A stretch of DNA of 64,000 nt from Desulfosporosinus hippei DSM 8344 (GTDB lineage Bacteria > Bacillota > Desulfitobacteriia > Desulfitobacteriales > Desulfitobacteriaceae), in contig NZ_FNCP01000016.1 in assembly GCF_900100785.1 (NCBI RefSeq), positions 1 to 64,000 on the forward strand, read 5' to 3'. A program made the translations under genes and the position numbers. Positions 17,208 through 25,817 of the stretch are shown here, piece by piece; position 1 is the first letter of the stretch, and each line of letters starts with the position of its first letter. The notes beneath the pieces are model-generated. The model searched no databases. It was not told the origin of the DNA and worked only from the letters and a program-made list of their open reading frames with translations.

Positions 17208-19771
17208 AAGCCCATCCTTTATCTTCTTACGGACAAGATCCTAAGAATAACATTTTTCCTATGCTATTAGAAATGGCTACCCACAAGACTTCAAACTGCA
17301 GTTGCTGTGAACCAACTGAAGAATCTGATGACCAGAATAACCTTCCGTTTATCATGATTAAATCACCTAGCAGTCCTTGTTGTGATGATAATTCATGCGG
17401 TGCCGAGGAAAGAGAACTTGATATTAAAGATGGAATTTCCGGGCACATCTTTGAGTTTCGGGTTGAAGGTATGGACTGTCCGGTTTGTGCTCAAACTCTT
17501 GAGAAAATTTTAATTAAGATACCCGGTGTAAATGATGCCAAAGTCAACTATAGCACTTCAAAAATGCAAGTTGTGGCGGATGATGAGTCACTCCTAGAAA
17601 GTATTCAAAAACACGCCCAAAAACTCGGATTCACGGCCACACCCTTAACCCAAAGTAAGAAAAAGGGTCAAACTTTCAATATCGCAGGAATGGATTGTGG
17701 AGTCTGTGCTGAAACCCTGGAAAAATATCTGAAAACTTTACCGGCGGTAAGAGAAGCAAGTGTAAATTTTTCAACAGGTAAGCTGAAAATTGTCCACGAT
17801 ATGACCATAGAAGAAGTTATGAATGCTGTGTCTAAATCAGGCTATAAGGCTAATTTGGTATCCAGTAGTAAAGAAAGAAATCCGAATACTCCTGTTACTG
17901 CTGCTAAGAAATTCAATGTATCTTCAAACTCAATCTCTGGTATTCTCTTAGCTTTAGGATATTTCGGCACATTGGCCCATGTTCCAGAGTTAATTTCCAT
18001 ACTGTTCTATGCAGCGGCAGTCGCAATCGGTGGCTATAAACCGGCCAAAAGTGCCTATTACGCTGTTAGAAGCAAATCATTAGACATGAACGTACTCATG
18101 ACGACTGCGGCTATAGGGGCAGCAATGATCGGTCAATGGCTGGAAGCAGCCACGGTGGTTTGGCTTTTTTCTTTGGGTATCTATCTGCAAACCAGGACAC
18201 TGGACAAAACAAGAAATTCCATTCGTAGTTTAATGAGCTTGACGCCGCCTGAAGCTTGGTTAAAAATAGGCCAAGATTTAATCCGTACTTCAGTAGACGA
18301 TATCTCCGTCGGCGATACCATAGTAATTAAGCCTGGCGAAAAAATTCCCCTGGATGGAGAAATTGTCTCTGGAATCTCAAGCATTAATCAGGCTGCGATT
18401 ACGGGCGAGTCTGTTCCCAGCGATAAAAGTGAAGGTGACACTGTGTATGCCGGAACAATCAACGAGAACGGTTCCCTAGAAGTAAAGGTTACTAAGCTAA
18501 TTGAAGATACGACCATTGCCAAAATTATTCATTTAGTTGAAGAAGCACAAGGGAAAAAGGCTGAAACACAAGCCATAGTTGACCGTTTTGCCAAGATATA
18601 CACGCCCATTGTCTTTCTGTTAGCAATACTTACAATTCTGGTTCCACCTTTGTTAGGTCTGGGAACTTGGAGTGCTTGGTTTTATAAAGGCTTAGAGTTA
18701 CTGGTTATCGCTTGCCCCTGTGCCTTAGTGATCTCAACGCCTGTGGCGATTGTATCTGCTATTGGTAATGCCGCCAAAAATGGAGTTTTGATTAAAGGAG
18801 GAACTTATTTAGAAGTTGCCGGCACCATCCAGGCCATTGCTTTTGATAAAACAGGAACTCTCACCGCCGGCAAACCAAAAGTCGTTAAAATCATACCAAT
18901 TAAGGGGTCAGAGCCCGAGATTATCAGTGTTGCCAGAACCATTGAGGAACACTCTCAACACCCGATTGCCTTAGCTATTCTAGACTACGCCAGAGCTAAC
19001 AATATTTCCAGCCAAAATGCGGACTCCTTCAAGGCGATTGTTGGTAAAGGCGCACAGGCATCCATCGAGGGAACAGAATATTTTGCGGGTAAACCAGAAC
19101 TGTTTCGTGAATTAGGATTGCCCCTTGACAGCGAAGTTCAAATTAGCATTGAGACTTCCCAAAATGAAGGAAATAGCATCGTCATGGTGGGAACTAAAGC
19201 GAAACTTTTAGGGATTATTCTAGTAGCTGATTTTGTCCGTGATGTAACAGTTACAGCCCTGAAAAAACTCAAAGAGGTTGGCATTGTACAGGCTGTTATG
19301 CTAACCGGAGATAATGAAGGAACCGCACGAAAAGTTGCGTCAGAAACAGGGGTTGACCAATATTTCTCCGAGTTGCTGCCTGAAGATAAGTTGAACACAG
19401 TGAAAATGCTCCAGCAAGAGTATAAAGTCGTAGCAATGGTTGGTGATGGCATTAACGACGCCCCTGCCTTAGCTACTGCAAATTTAGGAATTGCCATGGG
19501 AGGAGCAGGAACAGATACAGCCATGGAAACTGCCGATATTGTTCTCATGGCAGATAATTTGGAAAAGCTTCCTCACACCATCAAGCTAAGTCGACAAGCT
19601 CTAAGAATCATTAAACAAAATATTTGGTTCGCTATCCTTGTAAAGTTTGTCGCCTTGGTGCTTATCTTCCCAGGTTGGCTTACCTTATGGATGGCTGTAA
19701 TGAGTGATACAGGAGCAGCTTTGCTTGTTATATTCAACAGTATGCGCTTAATGCGTATGAAAGACTGCTAG
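17180..19771 (+). CDS. cadA: Heavy-metal (Cd/Zn/Pb-type) P1B ATPase
   Basis: The 863-residue product is long for the family. Residues 1-90 carry a Cys-rich leader (SNCSCCEP and SPCCDDNSCG). Two HMA domains follow, with GMDCPVCAQ near 98 and GMDCGVCAE near 172. The membrane core has the CPC ion-site motif IACPCALVISTP, phosphorylation site FDKTGTLTAG and hinge GDGINDAPAL. The pump exports soft divalent metals at the cost of ATP. The CPC motif with HMA repeats and the ArsR partner favour Cd/Zn/Pb over copper. The ATG at 17180 overlaps the arsR-like gene; a downstream in-frame ATG at 17273 is an alternative but has no better ribosome site. Confidence 0.92.
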   Translation: MPNQAKKALEAHPLSSYGQDPKNNIFPMLLEMATHKTSNCSCCEPTEESDDQNNLPFIMIKSPSSPCCDDNSCGAEERELDIKDGISGHIFEFRVEGMDCPVCAQTLEKILIKIPGVNDAKVNYSTSKMQVVADDESLLESIQKHAQKLGFTATPLTQSKKKGQTFNIAGMDCGVCAETLEKYLKTLPAVREASVNFSTGKLKIVHDMTIEEVMNAVSKSGYKANLVSSSKERNPNTPVTAAKKFNVSSNSISGILLALGYFGTLAHVPELISILFYAAAVAIGGYKPAKSAYYAVRSKSLDMNVLMTTAAIGAAMIGQWLEAATVVWLFSLGIYLQTRTLDKTRNSIRSLMSLTPPEAWLKIGQDLIRTSVDDISVGDTIVIKPGEKIPLDGEIVSGISSINQAAITGESVPSDKSEGDTVYAGTINENGSLEVKVTKLIEDTTIAKIIHLVEEAQGKKAETQAIVDRFAKIYTPIVFLLAILTILVPPLLGLGTWSAWFYKGLELLVIACPCALVISTPVAIVSAIGNAAKNGVLIKGGTYLEVAGTIQAIAFDKTGTLTAGKPKVVKIIPIKGSEPEIISVARTIEEHSQHPIALAILDYARANNISSQNADSFKAIVGKGAQASIEGTEYFAGKPELFRELGLPLDSEVQISIETSQNEGNSIVMVGTKAKLLGIILVADFVRDVTVTALKKLKEVGIVQAVMLTGDNEGTARKVASETGVDQYFSELLPEDKLNTVKMLQQEYKVVAMVGDGINDAPALATANLGIAMGGAGTDTAMETADIVLMADNLEKLPHTIKLSRQALRIIKQNIWFAILVKFVALVLIFPGWLTLWMAVMSDTGAALLVIFNSMRLMRMKDC

Positions 19772-19789
19772 TCCATTCTCACGATAAAG

Positions 19790-19900
19790 ACGTAGGTCCG
19801 GGCAACCTGCCGGGTTATCTCAACCAGGCTATAGGAGCTTTGAGTTGTCCTCAGCCCAGTTGGCCTTTTCACTGAGGTGACGCTGAGTCAAGACTTCAGA
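19790..19900 (+). other. Structured-looking intergenic segment, unidentified
   Basis: Several short complementary pairs lie close together after the cadA stop: CCGG with CCGG (about 19797-19814), GGTT with AACC, and CCTCAG with CTGAGG (about 19850-19880). It does not match a riboswitch class that I recognise. Confidence 0.3.
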
Positions 19901-19935
19901 CCCGTTAAAAAAGTTTAACTAAAATACACTGTACC

Positions 19936-19981
19936 ATGCCAGCCCCACTTTGAAACTCGCCTTTCAAAGTGGGGCTGGCAT
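19936..19981 (+). terminator. Long hairpin upstream of the GntR/ABC operon
   Basis: A perfect 20-bp stem (19936-19955 with 19962-19981) and a six-base loop, followed by TCTTATT. It probably ends the cadA transcript. Confidence 0.75.
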
Positions 19982-20065
19982 TCTTATTGACAATAAAGGA
20001 AATATCTTCTAGTATACAAACTGTATTAACTGTACTAAGCCACATAGAACAGTTTGGAGGTAACC

Positions 20066-20452
20066 ATGTTTCAATTGGACTATATGGATCATAGCCCCTT
20101 GTACGAACAGATTAAGGAGAAGATAAAAGCCCTCATCATCAGCGGAGCAATGAAACCTGACGAGAAAGTTCCCTCTGTTCGTGAATTGGCTCAGTCCCTC
20201 ACCATTAACCCCAATACCATTCATAAGGCCTACAAAGAACTTGAGCTGGAAGGATACATATACTCCGTCCGAGCCAAAGGAAGTTTTGTGACCCCCATCT
20301 ACAATAAAATCAATCAGGCAAGAAAGGATAACTTGCTGCTGGAGCTGGACAAACTGGTTGCGGAGCTGGCCTACATGAATGTTCCCAAGGAGCAGCTCAT
20401 TGCCAGAATTGAGGAACTATATGGAAGAGGGAGGCAGAAGAACAATGATTGA
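20066..20452 (+). CDS. YtrA-subfamily GntR regulator
   Basis: The 128-residue product has the N-terminal GntR winged helix (PLYEQIKEKIKALI, VPSVRELAQSLTINPNTIHK, GYIYSVRAKGSFV). The short helical C-terminal tail is typical of the YtrA subfamily, which represses adjacent ABC transporter genes. GGAGG lies five bases before ATG 20066; an in-frame GTG-type start at 20054 lacks a site. The stop overlaps the ABC ATPase start by eight bases, so expression is coupled. Confidence 0.9.
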   Translation: MFQLDYMDHSPLYEQIKEKIKALIISGAMKPDEKVPSVRELAQSLTINPNTIHKAYKELELEGYIYSVRAKGSFVTPIYNKINQARKDNLLLELDKLVAELAYMNVPKEQLIARIEELYGRGRQKNND

Positions 20453-21344
20453 GGCCCAAAAACTAACGAAATCCTTTGGCAGCTATAAAGTTCTCGAGGA
20501 TCTGAATTTAAAGGTCAATAAAGCATCCGTTTATGGCCTGCTGGGGCCAAATGGGGCCGGAAAGACCACTCTGATTAAGCATTTAACCGGATTATACCGC
20601 CAGGATCAAGGCATAGTGACCATTGATGATCAACCGGTCTACGAAAATTCTCAGGTAAAAGGTCAAATGATTTACATTCCCGACGATTTGTACTTCTTTT
20701 CTCAAGCAAGTATTGATGAAACTGCAAAGTTCTATGCCAAAATATATCCTGACTGGAATTGGAACCGGTATGAGCAATTAAAGCAGGTATTTCCCATCGA
20801 CAGCAAGAGAAGAGTAGTCAAACTGTCCAAGGGAATGCAAAAACAGGTAGCCTTCTGGTTGGGGATTTCCTCCATGCCTAAGGTCATGATCCTGGATGAA
20901 CCCGTCGATGGCCTGGACCCTGTCATGCGCAAAAAGGTCTGGAGCCTCATCCTCCAGGATGTAGCGGAAAGGCATGTAACTGTCTTGGTATCATCTCATA
21001 ATCTGAGAGAACTGGAAGATGTCTGCGATCATATCGGCATCCTGCACAATGGGAAAATCGTTGTGGAAAGGGAACTGGACGATATGAAATCCGATGTCCA
21101 CAAGTTTCAGCTGGGCTTTGCCGGTGACATTCCGGCAGGGTTCCTGGCAGGTTCTGAAGTTTTGCACAGAACCCAGACAGGCAGCATACTCCTGCTGATT
21201 GCCAGAGGGGATAAAAATGAATTGCTGCAAAGGATGAAATCAGCCAATCCGGTTATTTTGGATGTCCTGCCTCTGACACTTGAAGAGATATTTATCTATG
21301 AATTAGGGGGGATGGGTTATGACATTCAAAATATCCTTATTTAA
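20445..21344 (+). CDS. ABC transporter ATP-binding protein (YtrB-like)
   Basis: The 299-residue product has Walker A GPNGAGKTT near residue 38, signature LSKGMQKQV, Walker B MILDEPVDGLDP and H-loop VSSHNLRE. The C-terminal roughly 80 residues are the extra domain usual in ABC-2 drug/antibiotic transporters. GGGAGG precedes ATG 20445. The following permease gene overlaps its end by 26 bases. With the YtrA-type regulator it forms an operon probably responding to cell-envelope-active compounds; that role is inferred from the family. Confidence 0.92.
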   Translation: MIEAQKLTKSFGSYKVLEDLNLKVNKASVYGLLGPNGAGKTTLIKHLTGLYRQDQGIVTIDDQPVYENSQVKGQMIYIPDDLYFFSQASIDETAKFYAKIYPDWNWNRYEQLKQVFPIDSKRRVVKLSKGMQKQVAFWLGISSMPKVMILDEPVDGLDPVMRKKVWSLILQDVAERHVTVLVSSHNLRELEDVCDHIGILHNGKIVVERELDDMKSDVHKFQLGFAGDIPAGFLAGSEVLHRTQTGSILLLIARGDKNELLQRMKSANPVILDVLPLTLEEIFIYELGGMGYDIQNILI

Positions 21345-23337
21345 AAAAGCCTTGATCTTAAGCGATTTGAAACGTTTTTGGTGGGTAAGCGCTCTCTATA
21401 CTCTGGCCCTTATCGCCATTGTTCCCTTCAGTCACCTGATGAAAGCCATGGGAATGGAGGTCCAAAACATTACCTGGATTCAAGACACTATCGACAGAAC
21501 AATGAGGTTTATACAGGATGACGTTCAAGCAATTCTAATCTGTACCGTACCGGTGCTTATGGCAGTCTTGATATTCCGATACTTACAAGTAGACAAGTCC
21601 GCCGTTATGATGCACAGCCTACCCTTGAAAAGGAGCTCTCATTATGCCAGCCATTGCTTGGCAGGGTTTGTTCTTTTAATAATCCCAGCCGTCTTAACTT
21701 CTCTGATTATGATATTATTAGAAAATCTTACGGTACTGGGAAGCTTTTATACGTTACCTAAGATTTTCTCCTGGCTTGGACTTAATATCTTTTTCTGTCT
21801 GTTCTTTTATAATATCGCCGTATTGGTTGGGATGTTTACCGGATCTTCCGTAGCCCAAATCGTATTATCTTATATCATCCAAATACTGCCCATAGGAATT
21901 TATGTTTTGCTTAAATTCAGCCTTGAGCAATTGCTGTTTGGCTTCGGCGAAGTCCCTTACTCACTGTTTAATGAGAATAATCATCCTTTATTTATTATAC
22001 TCAATGGGGCTCTCCCGAGAACCCCGCATAGTGTAGGCTACTTTCCTGCTTACATCCTGGCAGCTGCCGCCTGTTTAGTCCTGGGCCAGTATGTCTATAA
22101 ACATAGGAGGCTGGAAACGGCCGGCGACATTATTGCCTTTCCGGCCTTCTATCCTGTATTTAAATACGGGATGACCTTCTGTTTAATGCTGATTGGTGGA
22201 ACCTATTTTTGCGGTGTTTCCAGACAATCCCTTCCCATGTTGATCCTAGGTTATGTTCTTGCTTCGGCTCTAGGCTACTTTGTTGCGGAAATTCTCATCC
22301 ATAAGTCCTTCAGGGTTTTGCACTTCTATAAAGGTTATCTGTACTACGTCCTTGTGATTGTGCTGCTCTTGGGAGGTCTGTCCTTGGATGTTTCAGGCTT
22401 CGTTAAGCGAGTGCCCAGCCCCGAGGAAGTAGAAAAGGTTTATTTTAGCTATAACTATGATGATTGGTTCTATTTTGAAAAAGAAAAGAATCCCGAATTT
22501 CTGGAGTCCAGATACCAGGATAGGGGGCACTTCGAAGATAACCCGCCTATCCTGCTGGAAAGTCAGGAGAATATTGCAGGAGTGATTGAGCTTCAGAAGC
22601 ATCTAATCAAGGAAAGAAGGAGGGAGGCTGGTTCATCCCGTTATATTATTTACACCCTAAAAAATGGAGATTATATCCTTCGCCAATACAATATTAATGA
22701 AGCTGATCAAAGTGATGCCGCTTTCCTCAAGCCCATTTATGAATCCTTGGAGTACAAAAAATTAAAATTTCCGGCAATGCGTCTAGTGCCGGAGGACATA
22801 AAATTGATGTCTGCCAGTGATCACCGCAGCGGCAAACGGCCGGTGGATCTCACAGGAACTAAGGAAATCAGGGAATTAACGGAACTTTTGAAAAACGAAA
22901 CGATTAAGATGTCTTATGAGGATATGACCTCAAGCAGAGAATCTTATATATGGATATCCGTATTGGAAAACAATAAGCGTAATGAACAAAACATCCTGGT
23001 TCAAAGCAGTTTTTCCTCACTGCTGAGTTGGCTTAAGGATAAGGATTACTATAATCAATTTGCCCTGCATTTGGAGGATATCGAATCCGTTGAACTGGAA
23101 AAAGCTGAGGACAGAGCATACTCCGACAATGCAGCAATTCGCAGTCCGGTAACCATCAATGAGCGGGAAGTGATTGAGGAATTATTAAATATAGATTCCA
23201 GTACAAACTACATCAGCAATGATGTCATCGCACGCTTTAACGTTCGGAATAATGTCTGGGAAAAACGGGTCAGTCTTGATACCAGGGTTTCGGCAAAATT
23301 AAAAGGATATTTCGCAGAGTTGGAGGAAGAGAATTAA
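21319..23337 (+). CDS. ABC-2-type permease with large C-terminal domain
   Basis: The 672-residue product starts inside the ATPase gene. Residues 1 to about 360 hold six to ten membrane helices (for example VLMAVLIFRYL, VLLIIPAVLTSLIMILL, AACLVLGQYVY, GYLYYVLVIVLLLGG). Residues about 370-672 form a soluble, probably extracytoplasmic, acidic domain (VFGF-free; SYNYDDWFYFEKEKNPE...). Such long tails occur in sensing ABC-2 permeases of Firmicutes. It forms the membrane half of the YtrB-like transporter. Substrate unknown. Confidence 0.82.
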   Translation: MTFKISLFKKALILSDLKRFWWVSALYTLALIAIVPFSHLMKAMGMEVQNITWIQDTIDRTMRFIQDDVQAILICTVPVLMAVLIFRYLQVDKSAVMMHSLPLKRSSHYASHCLAGFVLLIIPAVLTSLIMILLENLTVLGSFYTLPKIFSWLGLNIFFCLFFYNIAVLVGMFTGSSVAQIVLSYIIQILPIGIYVLLKFSLEQLLFGFGEVPYSLFNENNHPLFIILNGALPRTPHSVGYFPAYILAAAACLVLGQYVYKHRRLETAGDIIAFPAFYPVFKYGMTFCLMLIGGTYFCGVSRQSLPMLILGYVLASALGYFVAEILIHKSFRVLHFYKGYLYYVLVIVLLLGGLSLDVSGFVKRVPSPEEVEKVYFSYNYDDWFYFEKEKNPEFLESRYQDRGHFEDNPPILLESQENIAGVIELQKHLIKERRREAGSSRYIIYTLKNGDYILRQYNINEADQSDAAFLKPIYESLEYKKLKFPAMRLVPEDIKLMSASDHRSGKRPVDLTGTKEIRELTELLKNETIKMSYEDMTSSRESYIWISVLENNKRNEQNILVQSSFSSLLSWLKDKDYYNQFALHLEDIESVELEKAEDRAYSDNAAIRSPVTINEREVIEELLNIDSSTNYISNDVIARFNVRNNVWEKRVSLDTRVSAKLKGYFAELEEEN

Positions 23338-23354
23338 TCATAGCTGCCACTGCC

Positions 23355-23400
23355 AGGCCAGTCAGACTTTGAATTACGCGTTTGAAAGTCGGACTGGCCT
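23355..23400 (+). terminator. Terminator of the GntR/ABC operon
   Basis: AGGCCAGTC-GACTTTGA-type arms (23355-23373 with 23381-23400) pair with one mismatch and are followed by CTTTTATG. Confidence 0.75.
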
Positions 23401-23530
23401 CTTTTATGTGATATTCGCTATAATTTAATTTGTGTATTTTGACAAGATACCCCTTAAATGATTAAGGTTGTCTAAGTTTTTATAAAGGCTTCTTACATCT
23501 AGACATTAGTAGAAAAGGAGTGGAATTAGC

Positions 23531-23842
23531 ATTAAAAAAAATAAAGAGTTAGGAATTGGAAGTATATCATTGGTATTATGCATACTTGGTATCCTATTTA
23601 GCATTTCACATAGAAGTTTTTGTATTGGTGATTATATCTTAAATGGAGTTGGGCTAAGTTCATGGTCGAATGGTGGTACTGGAATCCATTATACAATTTT
23701 CTACTCGCTGGCATTCTTTATTCCATCATTTGTAATTGGTCTAAAATATAAGGACAACTACGGTTCAAGGGCAAGTTCTATTTCTGGCATAATTGGAGGC
23801 ACTATTATATTTTGTTATTCTGGGGTGTTGTTTAACTGGTAG
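23531..23842 (+). CDS. Small membrane protein with apparent ATT start
   Basis: The frame encodes about 103 residues with three hydrophobic helices (SISLVLCILGILFSI, TIFYSLAFFIPSFVIGL, ISGIIGGTIIFCYSGV). AAGGAG at 23515-23520 is followed ten bases later by ATT 23531, where the protein would begin (M)KKNKELGIGSIS. No in-frame ATG or GTG exists between the upstream stop at 23510 and this point; the next candidate, TTG 23570, would cut into the first helix. So the gene either uses the rare ATT start or has lost an ATG by one base change. Function unknown. Confidence 0.55.
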   Translation: MKKNKELGIGSISLVLCILGILFSISHRSFCIGDYILNGVGLSSWSNGGTGIHYTIFYSLAFFIPSFVIGLKYKDNYGSRASSISGIIGGTIIFCYSGVLFNW

Positions 23843-23883
23843 CAGAGTGGTTTCCAAAATATTCATATGAAGGAAGTAGAATT

Positions 23884-24336
23884 ATGGTACATTTAGTTTA
23901 TTGTGATGACCGGGAAAAGGTTCTGGAGAAAATACTTGCCGGAGAGAAAACAATGGTAGTCAGAGGAGCAGCAGGAAGAAAGATTCCTCACAGCAGAGTT
24001 TTTAAAGGTGAAACTCTCTACTTTATGAAAAAAGGAACAGCTAAAATCTCAGCTGCGGCTAAGGTTATCGATATTCAGAACTATGTCAAATTGACGGAAG
24101 AAGAAATCACAAAAACACTTCAAGAAAATCAGGCTAAGCTTAGCTTGACGGATAAGCAAAAGGCAAGGTGGCATAAAAAATGCCTGTGCTTAGTGGAATT
24201 TGCAGAGGTAGAAGAAATTGTACCCTTGGCCTTTGACCACCAAGGGAATATGGATGATTGGCTGATTATCGAAAAAATTGAAGACGTAGTAGTTGGAATG
24301 AGCATACCGTACAATTATGACAACTCTAAATTTTAA
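23884..24336 (+). CDS. ASCH/PUA-like domain protein
   Basis: The 150-residue cytoplasmic product begins MVHLVYCDDREKVLEKILAG, and its KILAGEKTMVVRG and GETLYFMKKGTAKISAAAKV segments resemble ASCH/PUA-type beta-barrels that bind RNA or nucleotides. The family call is tentative. It follows the small membrane protein by 41 bases on the same strand, preceded by GAAGGAAG. Confidence 0.5.
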   Translation: MVHLVYCDDREKVLEKILAGEKTMVVRGAAGRKIPHSRVFKGETLYFMKKGTAKISAAAKVIDIQNYVKLTEEEITKTLQENQAKLSLTDKQKARWHKKCLCLVEFAEVEEIVPLAFDHQGNMDDWLIIEKIEDVVVGMSIPYNYDNSKF

Positions 24337-24520
24337 TCTGGTTAGGGGCATAATGGGGTCTGATAGAGAACATCTGCATGACCATCAAAGCAGGAATTTG
24401 AATTGAAGGAACACCCGGAGACTGGAGAAACTACAAGAGTCAAATTACGGCAAAAATAACAGATTATTCTTGACACAATCCACTTTTTGGATATAATTTA
24501 ACTAATATAATAATATTTTT

Positions 24521-24670
24521 CTTAGGTGCCCTGTTAAAGGGAGAATAGGGAACCGGGTGTTAGTCCCGGACGGGCCCGCCACTGTATAGGTAAGCCAATG
24601 CCAACAACCACTCCAAAGTTGGGGGAAGGGGCATAATGGCGATGATCCTGAGTCAGGAGACCTGCCTAAG
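24521..24670 (+). promoter_or_regulatory. Cobalamin riboswitch
   Basis: The segment holds the class hallmarks in order: AGGTGCCC, AGGGAA-CCGGGTG, TAGTCCCGGACGGGCCCGCCACTGT, then GATGATCCTGAGTCAGGAGACCTGCC (the B12 box). The P1 stem closes with CTTAGG (24521-24526) and CCTAAG (24665-24670). An intrinsic terminator follows at 24717-24747, directly before the alcohol dehydrogenase start. Binding of a corrinoid should switch the two downstream genes off. Confidence 0.93.
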
Positions 24671-24716
24671 GAAAGAGTGACCTTTACCGAGGGAAAAGGT
24701 CCCGTGAGGATGATGG

Positions 24717-24747
24717 AAAATCCACGCTAATGAATAGTGTGGATTTT
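24717..24747 (+). terminator. Expression-platform terminator of the cobalamin riboswitch
   Basis: AAAATCCAC (24717-24725) pairs with GTGGATTTT (24739-24747) and a long T-run follows, ending just before AGGAGG of the next gene. Confidence 0.85.
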
Positions 24748-24769
24748 TTATTTTTTTAGGAGGATCAAA

Positions 24770-25804
24770 ATGAGAGCTGCTGTACTGGAAGCTATTGAAA
24801 AGTTGACCCTGACTAATCTGGAGACTCCCCACTGCGGACCGGGAGAAGTTCTTATTAGAACTAAAGCCTGCGGAATATGCCGTACGGATATGAAATGCTT
24901 AATGCAGGGACAAAAAGATTTGAAAACCCCGCGGATTTTAGGACATGAGGTGGCAGGCACTGTGGTTGCCAGAGGGCAGAATGTTAATCAGGTCTCTGTT
25001 GGGGACAGGGTTCAGGTATCCCCCGGCATACCATGTGGTATTTGTAACTATTGTTTAAAGGGTCAAGATAACTTATGTGATTCTGTCCAGATAATTGGAT
25101 TTCACGTGCATGGTGGCTTTGCTGAGTATTTATTAATCCCGGCCAGAGGGGTTAAGAACGGAATAATCCAGACTATCTCTGATCATATTTCCTATGCAGA
25201 GGCTGCCCTCATTGAGCCTTTGGCTTGTTCTGTCAACATACAAAATTCCTTAAATGTCTCGGCTGAGGACTCTATACTGATTATTGGTGCGGGACCCTTA
25301 GGAATCTTAAATTCCAAATTAGCCAGAGCCCGTGGAGTAAAGAAAATTATTGTCGCTGAGATCAACGAAAGGAGACTGAAGAATGGGGAGAAATTTGATT
25401 TTGATTACTTGATCAACGTAGATTACAAGGATTTAGTTAAAGAAATAATTCAGCTTACAAATGGTACCGGAGTGGATGTCGCTATTCCCTGTTGCCCGGG
25501 TATAGAAGCCTTTAGCCAAGGAATAAATGCTTTAGCTAAAAGAGGACGTTTGGGCTTTTTCAGTGGAATAATAGGGAATACAGCCCTGGGCTTTGATTTC
25601 AATATCATTCACTATAAAGAGCTATTGGTTTCAGGAGCCTATGGATGTTCTCTATCAGATAACAGAAATGCCTTGGGACTAATAGCTAAAAATAAAGGAA
25701 ATGTGAAAAATATGATCACTCAAAGACTTTCATTAGATGAAATACAACGTGGTTTAGAGATGGTGGGAACTATGTCTGAAACATCAATTATCGTTGAGTT
25801 TTAA
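24770..25804 (+). CDS. Zinc-dependent medium-chain alcohol dehydrogenase
   Basis: The 344-residue product has the catalytic zinc cysteine in KACGICRTD near residue 38 and GHEVAG near 62. The structural zinc site is CGICNYCLKGQDNLC near 91-105. The Rossmann motif is IIGAGPLGILNSKLA. It should oxidise an alcohol or polyol, or reduce the matching ketone, with NAD(P)(H). ATG 24770 follows AGGAGGATCAAA; the longer frame from GTG 24737 lies inside the terminator. It is the first gene under a cobalamin riboswitch, unusual for this family, so its substrate may connect to corrinoid synthesis or to a corrinoid-dependent pathway it substitutes. The TrpD-like gene follows after 13 bases. Confidence 0.9.
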   Translation: MRAAVLEAIEKLTLTNLETPHCGPGEVLIRTKACGICRTDMKCLMQGQKDLKTPRILGHEVAGTVVARGQNVNQVSVGDRVQVSPGIPCGICNYCLKGQDNLCDSVQIIGFHVHGGFAEYLLIPARGVKNGIIQTISDHISYAEAALIEPLACSVNIQNSLNVSAEDSILIIGAGPLGILNSKLARARGVKKIIVAEINERRLKNGEKFDFDYLINVDYKDLVKEIIQLTNGTGVDVAIPCCPGIEAFSQGINALAKRGRLGFFSGIIGNTALGFDFNIIHYKELLVSGAYGCSLSDNRNALGLIAKNKGNVKNMITQRLSLDEIQRGLEMVGTMSETSIIVEF

Positions 25805-25817
25805 GGAGTGTATTATT

